From contig NZ_NRQT01000004.1 of the NCBI RefSeq assembly GCF_004119455.1, forward strand, positions 1 to 64,000: DNA of 64,000 nucleotides, given 5' to 3'. The position numbers were made by a program, and so were the translations under genes. Shown one piece after another: positions 18,766 to 26,119 of this stretch; position 1 is the stretch's first letter; the number at the start of each line of letters is the position of its first letter. The stretch comes from Chryseobacterium sp. CH25. Its GTDB lineage: Bacteria > Bacteroidota > Bacteroidia > Flavobacteriales > Weeksellaceae. Below the pieces are notes generated by a model. It did no database searches. It saw nothing but the letters and a program-made list of their open reading frames with translations, and had not been told where the DNA came from.

Positions 18766-19182
18766 TTATTTTCCAAAGTAAATCTGGTCCTGCTTCTGCT
18801 GTTCATTATAAATAATCTGAAAACTTACCGGCATATACTGATAAAGAAGTTTCCAATGGGCAATCTTAGCATGTTTTTTAAAGCTCTCAAAAGATCTTAC
18901 AAAGATGTTTTCAATCATTGTTCTTACATAGGAATTTCCATTTCTGTAAAGTCCGTCCATCAGTTTGATGTGATAGGCAATAATGTTGATCTTCGATTCC
19001 TGCAACAGTCCTTTCAGATAATTGACGGTTGCCTGCATAATTCCTGCAAAGTTGTCCTGTACAGACAGCTGTATGATTTCATTGCAAAGTCGCGGATAGA
19101 AAAATTTTAAGTATTCAACAGCTATTTTTTGATTAATAGTTTGCATTTGTACTTTCATCATAATTAAGAATTTTTCAAACAC
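18766..19182 (-). CDS. Helical protein of unknown function, module copy 1
   Basis: Up to 138 residues; internal ATGs (for example MQTINQKIAVEYL) make a shorter start plausible. All-helical prediction, no signal peptide. It aligns with the protein at 19427-19783 over most of its length. Shared points include a YP/FP near the start, EI/EV, a D-x-x-Y-x-x-G block (MDGLYRNGNSY), then IENIFVRSFESF. Possibly the family catalogued as DUF7674, from memory and unverified. It is the last gene of a tight four-gene minus-strand run. Confidence 0.65.
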   Translation of the reverse strand: MFEKFLIMMKVQMQTINQKIAVEYLKFFYPRLCNEIIQLSVQDNFAGIMQATVNYLKGLLQESKINIIAYHIKLMDGLYRNGNSYVRTMIENIFVRSFESFKKHAKIAHWKLLYQYMPVSFQIIYNEQQKQDQIYFGK

Positions 19183-19212
19183 TTATTATTGCAGCGAAAT
19201 GTATACCAAAAT

Positions 19213-19344
19213 TTAAAGACACGCTGCAAAAATAAATACCCCTACAATTACAGCGATGTGGGTGAGTAATATCTCTGTATTGTGTCTGTTAGTCGTATTT
19301 TTCAATGTTTTCCAGTCGGAAATTCTTCTGATTTTATTTTTCAT
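19213..19344 (-). CDS. 43-residue single-span membrane protein
   Basis: A short ATG frame: a basic N terminus MKNKIRRISDWKTLKN, then one hydrophobic helix ILLTHIAVIVGVFIFAACL at the C terminus. The positive-inside pattern predicts an N-in orientation. It lies 30 bases upstream of the helical protein at 18766-19182 and repeats the arrangement of the next pair upstream (membrane peptide gene, then helical protein gene), which supports it as a real gene. Confidence 0.55.
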   Translation of the reverse strand: MKNKIRRISDWKTLKNTTNRHNTEILLTHIAVIVGVFIFAACL

Positions 19345-19426
19345 AATCTATTGATTGTGAGTTATTTTCAATTTTGTTTAATTTAAACACTTTGTAATGA
19401 AACCGTTTAAAAATGTAATAAACACT

Positions 19427-19783
19427 TCATATACCATGACTGTAAATTTGTCTCGAATAGCTGTTTTTCAGGTCAGAAGAAATATGACTGAAGATCATTT
19501 GTCTGTATTCTTTGCTGCAAAACGCGGTAAAATTGTCCAGAGAGTAGATAAAAGTGTTCTCAATGGCATTTTTTAATAACGTGTCACCATGAATGTACAT
19601 TTTGTCTATCTTTTGTAAACTTTTGAATAGCAGATTACTGTCATTCTGGCGGATCATATTTTTAATACGTTCCGTGAAAGTCCGGATCACACTATATGAA
19701 TTGGGACTTTTGGTTTCATTCACTTCCGTTTCAAAGTCAGGAAACAATTCTTTGATTTCCTGTACAGCCTGTAAATAGTTCAT
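19427..19783 (-). CDS. Helical protein of unknown function, module copy 2
   Basis: A 118-residue soluble, all-helical protein beginning MNYLQAVQEIKELFPDFE, with the block KIDKMYIHGDTLLKNAIENTF. It is clearly paralogous to the product at 18766-19182. It starts only 12 bases after the small membrane protein gene at 19796-19960, so the two are probably translated together. No catalytic residues are evident; a role as an adaptor or immunity-type protein is speculation. Confidence 0.7.
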   Translation of the reverse strand: MNYLQAVQEIKELFPDFETEVNETKSPNSYSVIRTFTERIKNMIRQNDSNLLFKSLQKIDKMYIHGDTLLKNAIENTFIYSLDNFTAFCSKEYRQMIFSHISSDLKNSYSRQIYSHGI

Positions 19784-19795
19784 AGTATATATTTG

Positions 19796-19960
19796 TTAAA
19801 TGTGGTTTTGTTCCAGCAGTTTGATGAAGGCTCCAAACATGAAAATGATTAAAAAGGCGATGAAAAGAAGGTGATAAGGTTTCAGCCATTTAGGTGTTTC
19901 CGGTCCTCTGCTTTTTAATCTTCTTAATTTGTCTATTCGGTTCAATGTTTTCAAGTCCAT
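19796..19960 (-). CDS. 54-residue single-span membrane protein
   Basis: The start was chosen at the internal ATG, MDLKTLNRIDKLRRLKSRG; the longer frame would add ten residues. A strongly basic N-terminal helix is followed by one membrane span, HLLFIAFLIIFMFGAFIKLL. First gene of the four-gene run ending at 18766. Analogous in layout to the 43-residue protein at 19213-19344. Function unknown. Confidence 0.6.
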   Translation of the reverse strand: MDLKTLNRIDKLRRLKSRGPETPKWLKPYHLLFIAFLIIFMFGAFIKLLEQNHI

Positions 19961-20215
19961 TTTCTTATGTTTTGAAATTGATGATGCCAATGGTATACCT
20001 TTGAAATTGAATTTTATTTAATTAATTGAAAAGCAATGATTTGTGTATTTGTGTTTGAAGCTTGAAAGATGAAAAAGCATTTCAAAATGATAAGGATTTT
20101 ATCAAATTGGAAAAGATAAATAGAACCATTAAGAGGTAATAAGGTTTTAAGAGTATTAAGAATAGTTTTGTTTTAATCTGAGGATTTGAAAACCAGACTT
20201 TCTAAGTTTTTTCAA

Positions 20216-20378
20216 ACGCAAAGAATTAGTAATTCGAATGTTTTATTTTAGGAGGCTAAGGGTGCGACTTCGTCACTGATGAAGCTTTGTGGCTATGTAT
20301 ACGCTTTGTAAGAATCAATTTATTGATTCCACTCTTTGCTCCCTTAATATAAAGCGATATAATTATTTTTCTTTGCGT
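20216..20378. repeat. Dispersed non-coding repeat, family A copy 2
   Basis: A 163-base element with the same perfect ends ACGCAAAG/CTTTGCGT as copy 1. It has TTTTAGGAGGC near the left end and the palindrome GAATCAATTTATTGATTC followed by TTTGCTCCCTT, the latter shared with copy 3. Coding content none. The 225 bases before it, from the end of the small membrane gene region, show nothing recognisable. Confidence 0.8.
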
Positions 20379-20490
20379 TTATTTTTTAACAGATGCTAAA
20401 GAGTCTGTAATTCTGACGAATGAAGAATATTAAATTATAATAAAGAGATTCTTCATTGTAATCCGTTCCATTCTTGTGCTTTTTTTGTCA

Positions 20491-20680
20491 ACCACAAAAG
20501 CCACAAAAGAATTATAACACTTAAGCTATTTTGAGTGAAAAGATTTGTGTATAAGAAGTACACTTAAGTTTTGAAAATCTAAGATTTTCCTCTTTAGAGA
20601 ACTTTTTTTTGCAGTATTATTTTTGATCTTCTAAAGGAACTAAAGTGTTAAAAAATAAAAACTTTTGAGCCTTTTGTGAT
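20491..20680. repeat. Dispersed non-coding repeat, family B copy 2
   Basis: A 190-base element bounded by ACCACAAAAG on the left and CTTTTGTGAT on the right (9 of 10 bases inverted). It shares ordered blocks with 15731-15890. A family A copy lies only 112 bases upstream. Together they fill much of the 787-base gap before the nucleoid-associated protein gene. Confidence 0.75.
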
Positions 20681-20750
20681 TCAAAAAAATCAAAGTAATT
20701 CAAAACAAAATCAATACTAATTTTCAGTTTCATAGAAAGGATAGAATGAA

Positions 20751-20758
20751 TATCTTTG
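20751..20758 (+). promoter_or_regulatory. -7 promoter element (TATCTTTG)
   Basis: Exact match to TAnnTTTG, 19 bases before the start codon of the nucleoid-associated protein gene. A TTT in place of the TTG -33 lies about 20 bases upstream. Confidence 0.6.
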
Positions 20759-20777
20759 CAGTCCAAATATTCAGAAG

Positions 20778-21791
20778 ATGTTTTCAAAAATCATAGTACA
20801 CAGAGTCGGAAATAAGATTAACGGAGATTCTCTAACGCTTTCCCAGGAGGAATTGAAGCTGGAGGAAGGAATGGCAGAGATGCTTGAGGATTACTTTTTA
20901 GGATCATTCAAGTCAGAAGAAACTTTTCATTTTTACAGTGACACGTATCTGGTGAATAACCCGGTTTACAGTGCTGTATCTGAAATTTTTGAAGATAAGT
21001 CCAAGTTCATGTGGGAATCTGAGAATATTGCAAAACACCTTTTTGAAGCGGCTGAAAACCCTAGAGTTCAGAGTGGAGAATTGTTTATTGTACTTTTTGA
21101 GGACGAAAGTGATCGTCCGGATAAAGTAGATAAGATCGGGATCTTTAAAACTGAGAAAAGAGAATCATTCCTGAAAATTAATCCTGCAGAAGAAACATTT
21201 GATATTGAAAAAGATCAGGGGATCGGTTTATCTAAAATTGATAAAGCTGCATTAATCTACAACAATAATAAGGATACAGGATATGTACTTTCTGTGGTTG
21301 ACAACAACAAAAATGGTGATATGTACTACTGGTTCGAGGATTTCTTAAAGGTAAAACAGCGTGATGATGAGTATTTCCACACTCAGGAAGCTCTTATGGT
21401 TTACAAAGATTATATCACGAAGCAGCTTCCACAGGAATTTGAAGTTTCAAAAGCTGACCAGGCAGATTTTCTGAACAAATCCATCAACTTCTTCAAAGAA
21501 AAAGAAGAGTTTAAACTGGATGAATTTGCCAATGAGGTTTTAGGCGATGAGCATGTAATCGAAAGTTTTGTGAACTTTAAAACCGATTACGAACAGGATA
21601 TGCAGGTGAATATTGCTGAAGAATTCCCAATCAGTGAAGCAGCAGTAAAAAAGACCCAAAGACATTTTAAAAGTATTATCAAACTAGATAAAAACTTCCA
21701 TATTTACATTCATGGAGACCGTCAGAAACTTGAGATGGGAGAGGATGATAAAGGAAAATATTATAGACTTTATTTTGATAAAGAAGTATAA
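20778..21791 (+). CDS. Nucleoid-associated protein, NdpA/YejK family
   Basis: A 337-residue protein starting FSKIIVHRVGNKING, typical of the family, with LEDYFLGSF near 35, GELFIVLFED near 100, and the conserved end HFKSIIKLDKNFHIYIHG. E. coli YejK binds DNA and is found with the nucleoid; the molecular role is unclear. Monocistronic, with its own promoter element. Length fits the family (about 330-340). Confidence 0.88.
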   Translation: MFSKIIVHRVGNKINGDSLTLSQEELKLEEGMAEMLEDYFLGSFKSEETFHFYSDTYLVNNPVYSAVSEIFEDKSKFMWESENIAKHLFEAAENPRVQSGELFIVLFEDESDRPDKVDKIGIFKTEKRESFLKINPAEETFDIEKDQGIGLSKIDKAALIYNNNKDTGYVLSVVDNNKNGDMYYWFEDFLKVKQRDDEYFHTQEALMVYKDYITKQLPQEFEVSKADQADFLNKSINFFKEKEEFKLDEFANEVLGDEHVIESFVNFKTDYEQDMQVNIAEEFPISEAAVKKTQRHFKSIIKLDKNFHIYIHGDRQKLEMGEDDKGKYYRLYFDKEV

Positions 21792-21813
21792 TTGAGAAGA
21801 ACTTTTGAAAGCT

Positions 21814-21963
21814 GGATGTGGGAAGCAGGATGCTGGAAGTTATGAAGGCCATAAAAACTGCTATTTGTTTGTTTTATATTCTTTTAGGTAGAATTTTAAT
21901 GAGGTGGTTGACGGTCAGTCATTATAACTGAAAGTAACTTCCAACATCCTGCTTCCATCTTCC
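21814..21963. repeat. Long imperfect inverted repeat (29-base arms)
   Basis: The left arm at 21814-21842 and right arm at 21935-21963 are inverted copies with 25 of 29 matches, sharing the core GGAAGCAGGATG and TGGAAGTTA. The loop is 92 bases. It fills the gap between two plus-strand genes. It lacks a T-run, so it is not a normal terminator. It may be a degenerate mobile repeat or a structured RNA. Confidence 0.8.
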
Positions 21964-22018
21964 TACCTTTAATAAATAATAATATCATAACTTTATTGCT
22001 GATTACAAAATAGCAATT

Positions 22019-22981
22019 ATGAAGTTCATGATCGTTTTCTGGGGAGCTTTTCTCTTCTTTTTCTGTGTCCCTTTCCCGATTTTCATTTATTTGATGACGG
22101 AGGAAGTCACAACAGGGCCGAGAAATTCATTAGCGGTAAGCTATGGGTTTCTCGGTCTTTCTTTTTTGATATGGGGATATATTCTCGCCTTCTTTATCAA
22201 TATCCTTTTCATTAAAACCTTTAAACAACGGAATACCATTCATTCCATTCTGAGAAATGGTATTCCCAGAGAGGCTAAAGTGATGCGTTATCAGCTTTTA
22301 AAATATTTTCCGAAAACCAATATGAATGCCATTCAGATTGTTCTTTCATTTCCTAATCTAAGCAATACACAGATTGAACATGAGACAATGTTTCATGATT
22401 CCAAACCCCAGGAAAAAAGGTTTGATGTGGGGAACCATGTGAAGGTATTACTGAATCCTAATGTTTCAAAGGAACCTTATTTTATTTTAAGCGACCAAAA
22501 GGTAGGGTTCAATGCATCAGGAATGATATTAAGAATTGTATTTATTGTATTGTTAATTGCTTATATCATCGGTCTGTATTCTTATTTCTATATCCGGGAA
22601 TCCTCTGATTTTGGCTGGCAGTTTCTCACCTTTATGCATCCGATTATTTTCAGTGGCGTGATGATCCTGATTTATGTTTTGGTTTTTCAGTTGATTATAG
22701 GGAAGTTTTTTAAGAATAAAAATGAAGAACGTATTCTCTTTGCCGGAAGAAATGCGGAAGCTCATATTCTCAGTGTCAGTGAAACGGGTGTTACCATTAA
22801 TGACCAGCCGCAGATTATGTTTCAGGTAAGTTTTAAAGACTTCAGAGGAAATGAACATATTGCAACCTATAAAAAAATTGTAAGTCTCTTGAATCTTTCC
22901 TCTGTACCGAGAAAAGGAACTATAGAGATTATGTATGATGAAAATGATCCAAAGAAAATTATGATTCCAAAAGTGATTTAG
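22019..22981 (+). CDS. Hypothetical membrane protein
   Basis: A 320-residue protein with two membrane helices near the N terminus (5-27, 42-65) and two more near 175-195 and 210-232. Two soluble parts follow the pairs; both have the same kind of beta-rich segment (REAKVMRYQLL with VKVLLNPN, and AEAHILSVSETGV with GTIEIMYDENDPKKI), suggesting an internal duplication like DUF3592 proteins. Function unknown. Confidence 0.65.
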   Translation: MKFMIVFWGAFLFFFCVPFPIFIYLMTEEVTTGPRNSLAVSYGFLGLSFLIWGYILAFFINILFIKTFKQRNTIHSILRNGIPREAKVMRYQLLKYFPKTNMNAIQIVLSFPNLSNTQIEHETMFHDSKPQEKRFDVGNHVKVLLNPNVSKEPYFILSDQKVGFNASGMILRIVFIVLLIAYIIGLYSYFYIRESSDFGWQFLTFMHPIIFSGVMILIYVLVFQLIIGKFFKNKNEERILFAGRNAEAHILSVSETGVTINDQPQIMFQVSFKDFRGNEHIATYKKIVSLLNLSSVPRKGTIEIMYDENDPKKIMIPKVI

Positions 22982-23242
22982 GGAAAAACAACGAAGTAAA
23001 AGGATAAAAATACATCAAAATAAGTAAAACCATTTTTAGACTTTAGATGTAAAGATTTCTGTTCGAAATTCATTATTTAACATATAAAAAAAGATAAAAA
23101 AGCATTTTATTAATAAATGGTTTTTTGTTTAAGTAACATAATAAATTAATTCGATTTTATATGAAAATTTTTTAATCGAAAAATATGTTTTTATCAGATA
23201 AACAGCTGCTTAACATAATATGAGATATTCTTTAGGTTTGAG

Positions 23243-23267
23243 TTAGTTCTATATATTTGAGAACTAA
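23243..23267. promoter_or_regulatory. Inverted repeat enclosing a -7 promoter element
   Basis: Perfect 8-base arms TTAGTTCT/AGAACTAA with a 9-base centre that contains TATATTTG (23252-23259), an exact TAnnTTTG match. A regulator bound here would cover the promoter. It lies ahead of a very short leader frame, a terminator hairpin and a GLPGLI gene. The preceding 260 bases of this gap, after the membrane protein gene, are AT-rich and otherwise featureless. Confidence 0.5.
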
Positions 23268-23282
23268 TTAAAAATATATTTT

Positions 23283-23321
23283 ATGAAAAAAATTGCTGTA
23301 ATTAATATTTGTTCATATTAA
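23283..23321 (+). other. Possible 12-codon leader frame
   Basis: ATG AAA AAA ATT start, reading MKKIAVINICSY then stop, 23 bases downstream of the putative -7 element and just before a terminator hairpin. The order promoter, short frame, terminator, structural gene is that of an attenuator. Too short to support as a gene on its own. Confidence 0.25.
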
Positions 23322-23327
23322 TTATTT

Positions 23328-23366
23328 GCACTTATGATCTAATAAAGTTATAAGTGCATTTTTTTT
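23328..23366 (+). terminator. Terminator or attenuator hairpin before GLPGLI gene
   Basis: An 8-base perfect stem GCACTTAT/ATAAGTGC with a 14-base loop, followed by ATTTTTTTT. It lies upstream of the GLPGLI gene start and after the short leader frame, so it would stop transcripts before the gene unless bypassed. Confidence 0.75.
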
Positions 23367-23384
23367 ACAATCAAAAATAATTCT

Positions 23385-24236
23385 ATGTATTATTATAAAA
23401 AAATATTTCAATTATTATTCTTATTTTTTAGTGTCTTATTTTTTTCTCAATTACATAAAAAAGATACTCTGCGTGGTGAATTTACCTATTTATTAAAAGC
23501 TAAATTGAGAACATTAACTCCTGATTATAAACATGAAGAATTTTTTTCATTACAGATAGGTGATAAACGTGCTTTTTTTGCAAGTACACAATCAATTAAG
23601 AGAGATTCTACATTTCAAACAACCCAACATAAGAAATTGGATAATGGTGGGATTCTTTTGAGTACAAAAGGAATGAATATACCAAAAACCCAATTCTATT
23701 ATATAATTATACAATCAAATGAAAACATACAGTATTTTGAGTCTGTTTCAATGTCATTACTTATGTATAAAGAACCCGTAATAAAAAATTGGAAACTTAT
23801 AGACGAAACAAAAATAATCAATACAATTACTTGTAAGAAAGCAGAGGTTTATTTTAAAGGTAGAAACTGGATAGCATGGTATTCTCCTGAAATTCCGCTG
23901 CCCTATGGCCCATATAAATTTAGTGGTTTGCCAGGACTAATTGTCAAAATAGCAGATGATAAAGAAGAATATGATTTTGAATTGGTAAAATCTATACCTG
24001 CATCTAAATTAAAAGATAAATTAATTACCATTAAAAAGAGCAGATATACAGAAGTCATAGAAACAACACAGCAAAAATTAAAACAAGCAATTAGAAATGC
24101 TGATGCAAATGTTGCTGCTGTACTTGCAAGTTACGGAACTACTATTATACAAGGTCAAGAAACTATAAGGCAACGACAAAAAGAAAAAGAGAAAAATAAA
24201 AAATACGAAAACCCGATAGAATTAGAAAAAGAGTAG
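23385..24236 (+). CDS. GLPGLI family secreted protein
   Basis: A 283-residue protein with signal peptide ending near FFSQ. The family-defining motif appears as YKFSGLPGLIVKIAD near residue 185, preceded by WIAWYSPEIPLPYGP. Members are typical of Bacteroidota and are often found near TonB receptors or peptidases; none is nearby here. The C-terminal 60 residues are a charged helix with REKEKNKK runs. Exact role unknown. AT-rich compared with neighbours. Confidence 0.9.
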   Translation: MYYYKKIFQLLFLFFSVLFFSQLHKKDTLRGEFTYLLKAKLRTLTPDYKHEEFFSLQIGDKRAFFASTQSIKRDSTFQTTQHKKLDNGGILLSTKGMNIPKTQFYYIIIQSNENIQYFESVSMSLLMYKEPVIKNWKLIDETKIINTITCKKAEVYFKGRNWIAWYSPEIPLPYGPYKFSGLPGLIVKIADDKEEYDFELVKSIPASKLKDKLITIKKSRYTEVIETTQQKLKQAIRNADANVAAVLASYGTTIIQGQETIRQRQKEKEKNKKYENPIELEKE

Positions 24237-24293
24237 CAATAGCTAATCTTTTTTCGTCTGCTAACTATCTGTTCGTCTTTTTAGCTTATTCAT

Positions 24294-24301
24294 TATCTTT
24301 G
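24294..24301 (+). promoter_or_regulatory. -7 promoter element (TATCTTTG)
   Basis: Exact match to TAnnTTTG, 18 bases before the cyclase-family start codon. TTC at 24272-24274 is a possible -33 element at 19-base spacing. Confidence 0.6.
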
Positions 24302-24319
24302 CCTCCTTAGCTAAATCAT

Positions 24320-25090
24320 ATGAAAACAACACTTGTCGATTTAACAAAACCTATTCAGTACAATGCAGGAGATCCTTGGTTTATGAGAGTTAAAATCAAA
24401 CATAAATCCCACAGAAAATCCCATTGGCTGATTCGCCTGGCTTTGAATCTTCCCTTCAGACTTTTTCCTAAAAACTGGATTGGCTGGGCGGATGATACGA
24501 TTAAAAATATGGGACTTCATGCTACGACTCATATTGATGCACCCTGGCATTATGGTCCTGTCGTAGAAGGAAAACCTGCTAAAACAATAGACCAGATTCC
24601 ACTGGAATGGTGCTATGGAGACGGAATTGTGATCGACTGTACTCATAAAGAAGATTTTGTTGCCATTACTATTGATGATCTGAAAAAAGATCTTGATAAA
24701 AACGGAATCACGATTCAGGAAGGGAATATTGTTTTGATTAGAACAGATCGGGATAAACTGATGGGAACTCCGGATTTTGTAGAAAAAGGAACCGGAATGA
24801 ACCGTGAAGCAACAGAATGGCTGATTGACCAAGGCGTAAAAGTAATGGGAATCGATCAATGGGGTTGGGATCTTCCCTTAAAATTTATGGCTAAAAAAGC
24901 AAAAGAATTGAACGATCCCGAATACTTCTGGGAAGGTCATCGCATAGGAATAGAAAAAGAATATCTACATATAGAACAGCTTACAAACCTCAAAGCTTTA
25001 CCGCCATCAGGTTTCAAAGTCTGTGTATTTCCATTAAAGATTGTAGGTGGTTCTGCGGCTCCGGCAAGAGTAGTGGCTATGATGGATTAA
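24320..25090 (+). CDS. Cyclase family protein (kynurenine formamidase-like)
   Basis: A 256-residue metal-dependent hydrolase of the cyclase family (PF04199 type). The metal site appears as HATTHIDAPWHYGP (H-x-x-T-H-x-D-x-P-x-H), with a later GHRIGIEKEYLHIEQL segment. Members include arylformamidase (tryptophan breakdown) and isatin hydrolase. No other kynurenine genes are near, so the substrate is open. Monocistronic. Confidence 0.85.
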   Translation: MKTTLVDLTKPIQYNAGDPWFMRVKIKHKSHRKSHWLIRLALNLPFRLFPKNWIGWADDTIKNMGLHATTHIDAPWHYGPVVEGKPAKTIDQIPLEWCYGDGIVIDCTHKEDFVAITIDDLKKDLDKNGITIQEGNIVLIRTDRDKLMGTPDFVEKGTGMNREATEWLIDQGVKVMGIDQWGWDLPLKFMAKKAKELNDPEYFWEGHRIGIEKEYLHIEQLTNLKALPPSGFKVCVFPLKIVGGSAAPARVVAMMD

Positions 25091-25104
25091 CACAAATAGA
25101 TCAA

Positions 25105-25228
25105 GTGCAAAACTTAGTAATATTTTAGGAGATGTAGTGGATATGCATATGCTTAGAAAGAATCAATGAAATTGATTCCATCCTTTGCTCCCTTGAAAGT
25201 ATAAGGTTATGTGCTAAAAACTTTACGT
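25105..25228. repeat. Dispersed non-coding repeat, family A copy 3
   Basis: A shorter (124-base), degenerate copy. The left end is GTGCAAAAC, then TATTTTAGGAG, the palindrome GAATCAATGAAATTGATTCC, TTTGCTCCCTTGAAA, and the right end is CTTTACGT. It agrees best with copy 2 in its right half. Non-coding; lies between the cyclase gene and the sdh terminator. Confidence 0.7.
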
Positions 25229-25286
25229 TAAATAAAATACAAACAATATTATCCTTCACCTTTTTGAGACTGGTTCATAAAAAATA

Positions 25287-25322
25287 GAAAGAGCAAACTT
25301 GCATTTGCAAATTCGCCCTTTC
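25287..25322 (-). terminator. Terminator of the sdh operon
   Basis: A 16-base stem with three G-U pairs and a 4-base loop (25303-25306). On the minus strand it is followed by TATTTTTTATG. It lies 33 bases past the sdhB stop. Confidence 0.8.
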
Positions 25323-25354
25323 ACACATTATCATTTTTAGCGTTCTTCGTTTAT

Positions 25355-26107
25355 TTAGCTTTTTTTATTGAAAAATAAAGCTCTGTTGTATTCAAAATTC
25401 ATTCTGGCAATATTCAGAACAGAAATTCCCTGTGGACATTCCACTTCACAGGCTTCCGTGTTGGAGCAGTGCCCGAATAGTTCAGTATCCATCTGAGAAA
25501 CCATATCCAGCACACGCTTGCTTCTTTCTTCTTTACCCTGAGGCAGTAATGCCATATGAGAAATCTTGGCAGAAGTAAATAAAGCTGCACTTCCGTTTTT
25601 ACAAGTAGCCACACACGCACCACATCCAATGCACGCTGCAGAATCAAAAGCTTCTTCAGCCGTCTGGTGAGTAACCGGAATAGCTGTAGCATCAGGAGCC
25701 TGACCGGTGTTCACGGAAACAAAACCTCCGGAAGAAATAATCCTGTCAAAAGCAGAACGGTCTACCTTTAAATCTTTCTTCACTGGGAATGCTTCTGCAC
25801 GGAAAGGTTCTATCAGAATAGTTTCACCATCTTTGAATGAACGAAGGTGAAGCTGGCAGGTAGTTGTATTTTTTAATGGACCGTGGGCGATACCGTTAAT
25901 CATCATTCCACATTGCCCGCAGATTCCTTCACGGCAGTCGTGATCGAACTCTACAGGTTCATCTCCCTCAACGATCAGTTTTTCGTTTAAAGTATCCAGC
26001 ATTTCAAGGAAAGACATGTGAGAATTTAATCCTTTAAGGTCATAGCTGACCAGTTTTCCCTCACTTTTTCTGTCCTTCTGTCTCCATATCTTAAGGTGTA
26101 AATCCAT
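25355..26107 (-). CDS. sdhB: Succinate dehydrogenase/fumarate reductase iron-sulfur subunit
   Basis: Electron-transfer subunit of complex II. At 250 residues, it carries a [2Fe-2S] site in CREGICGQCGMMING plus a downstream Cys in TTCQLH, a [4Fe-4S] site in CIGCGACVATC, and a third cluster in CSNTEACEVECPQGI. The long insert between domains matches the Bacteroidota type-B enzymes (SdhCAB without SdhD). Last gene of a minus-strand run after sdhA, with a 12-base gap. Confidence 0.97.
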   Translation of the reverse strand: MDLHLKIWRQKDRKSEGKLVSYDLKGLNSHMSFLEMLDTLNEKLIVEGDEPVEFDHDCREGICGQCGMMINGIAHGPLKNTTTCQLHLRSFKDGETILIEPFRAEAFPVKKDLKVDRSAFDRIISSGGFVSVNTGQAPDATAIPVTHQTAEEAFDSAACIGCGACVATCKNGSAALFTSAKISHMALLPQGKEERSKRVLDMVSQMDTELFGHCSNTEACEVECPQGISVLNIARMNFEYNRALFFNKKS

Positions 26108-26119
26108 AATTTTTGTTTT

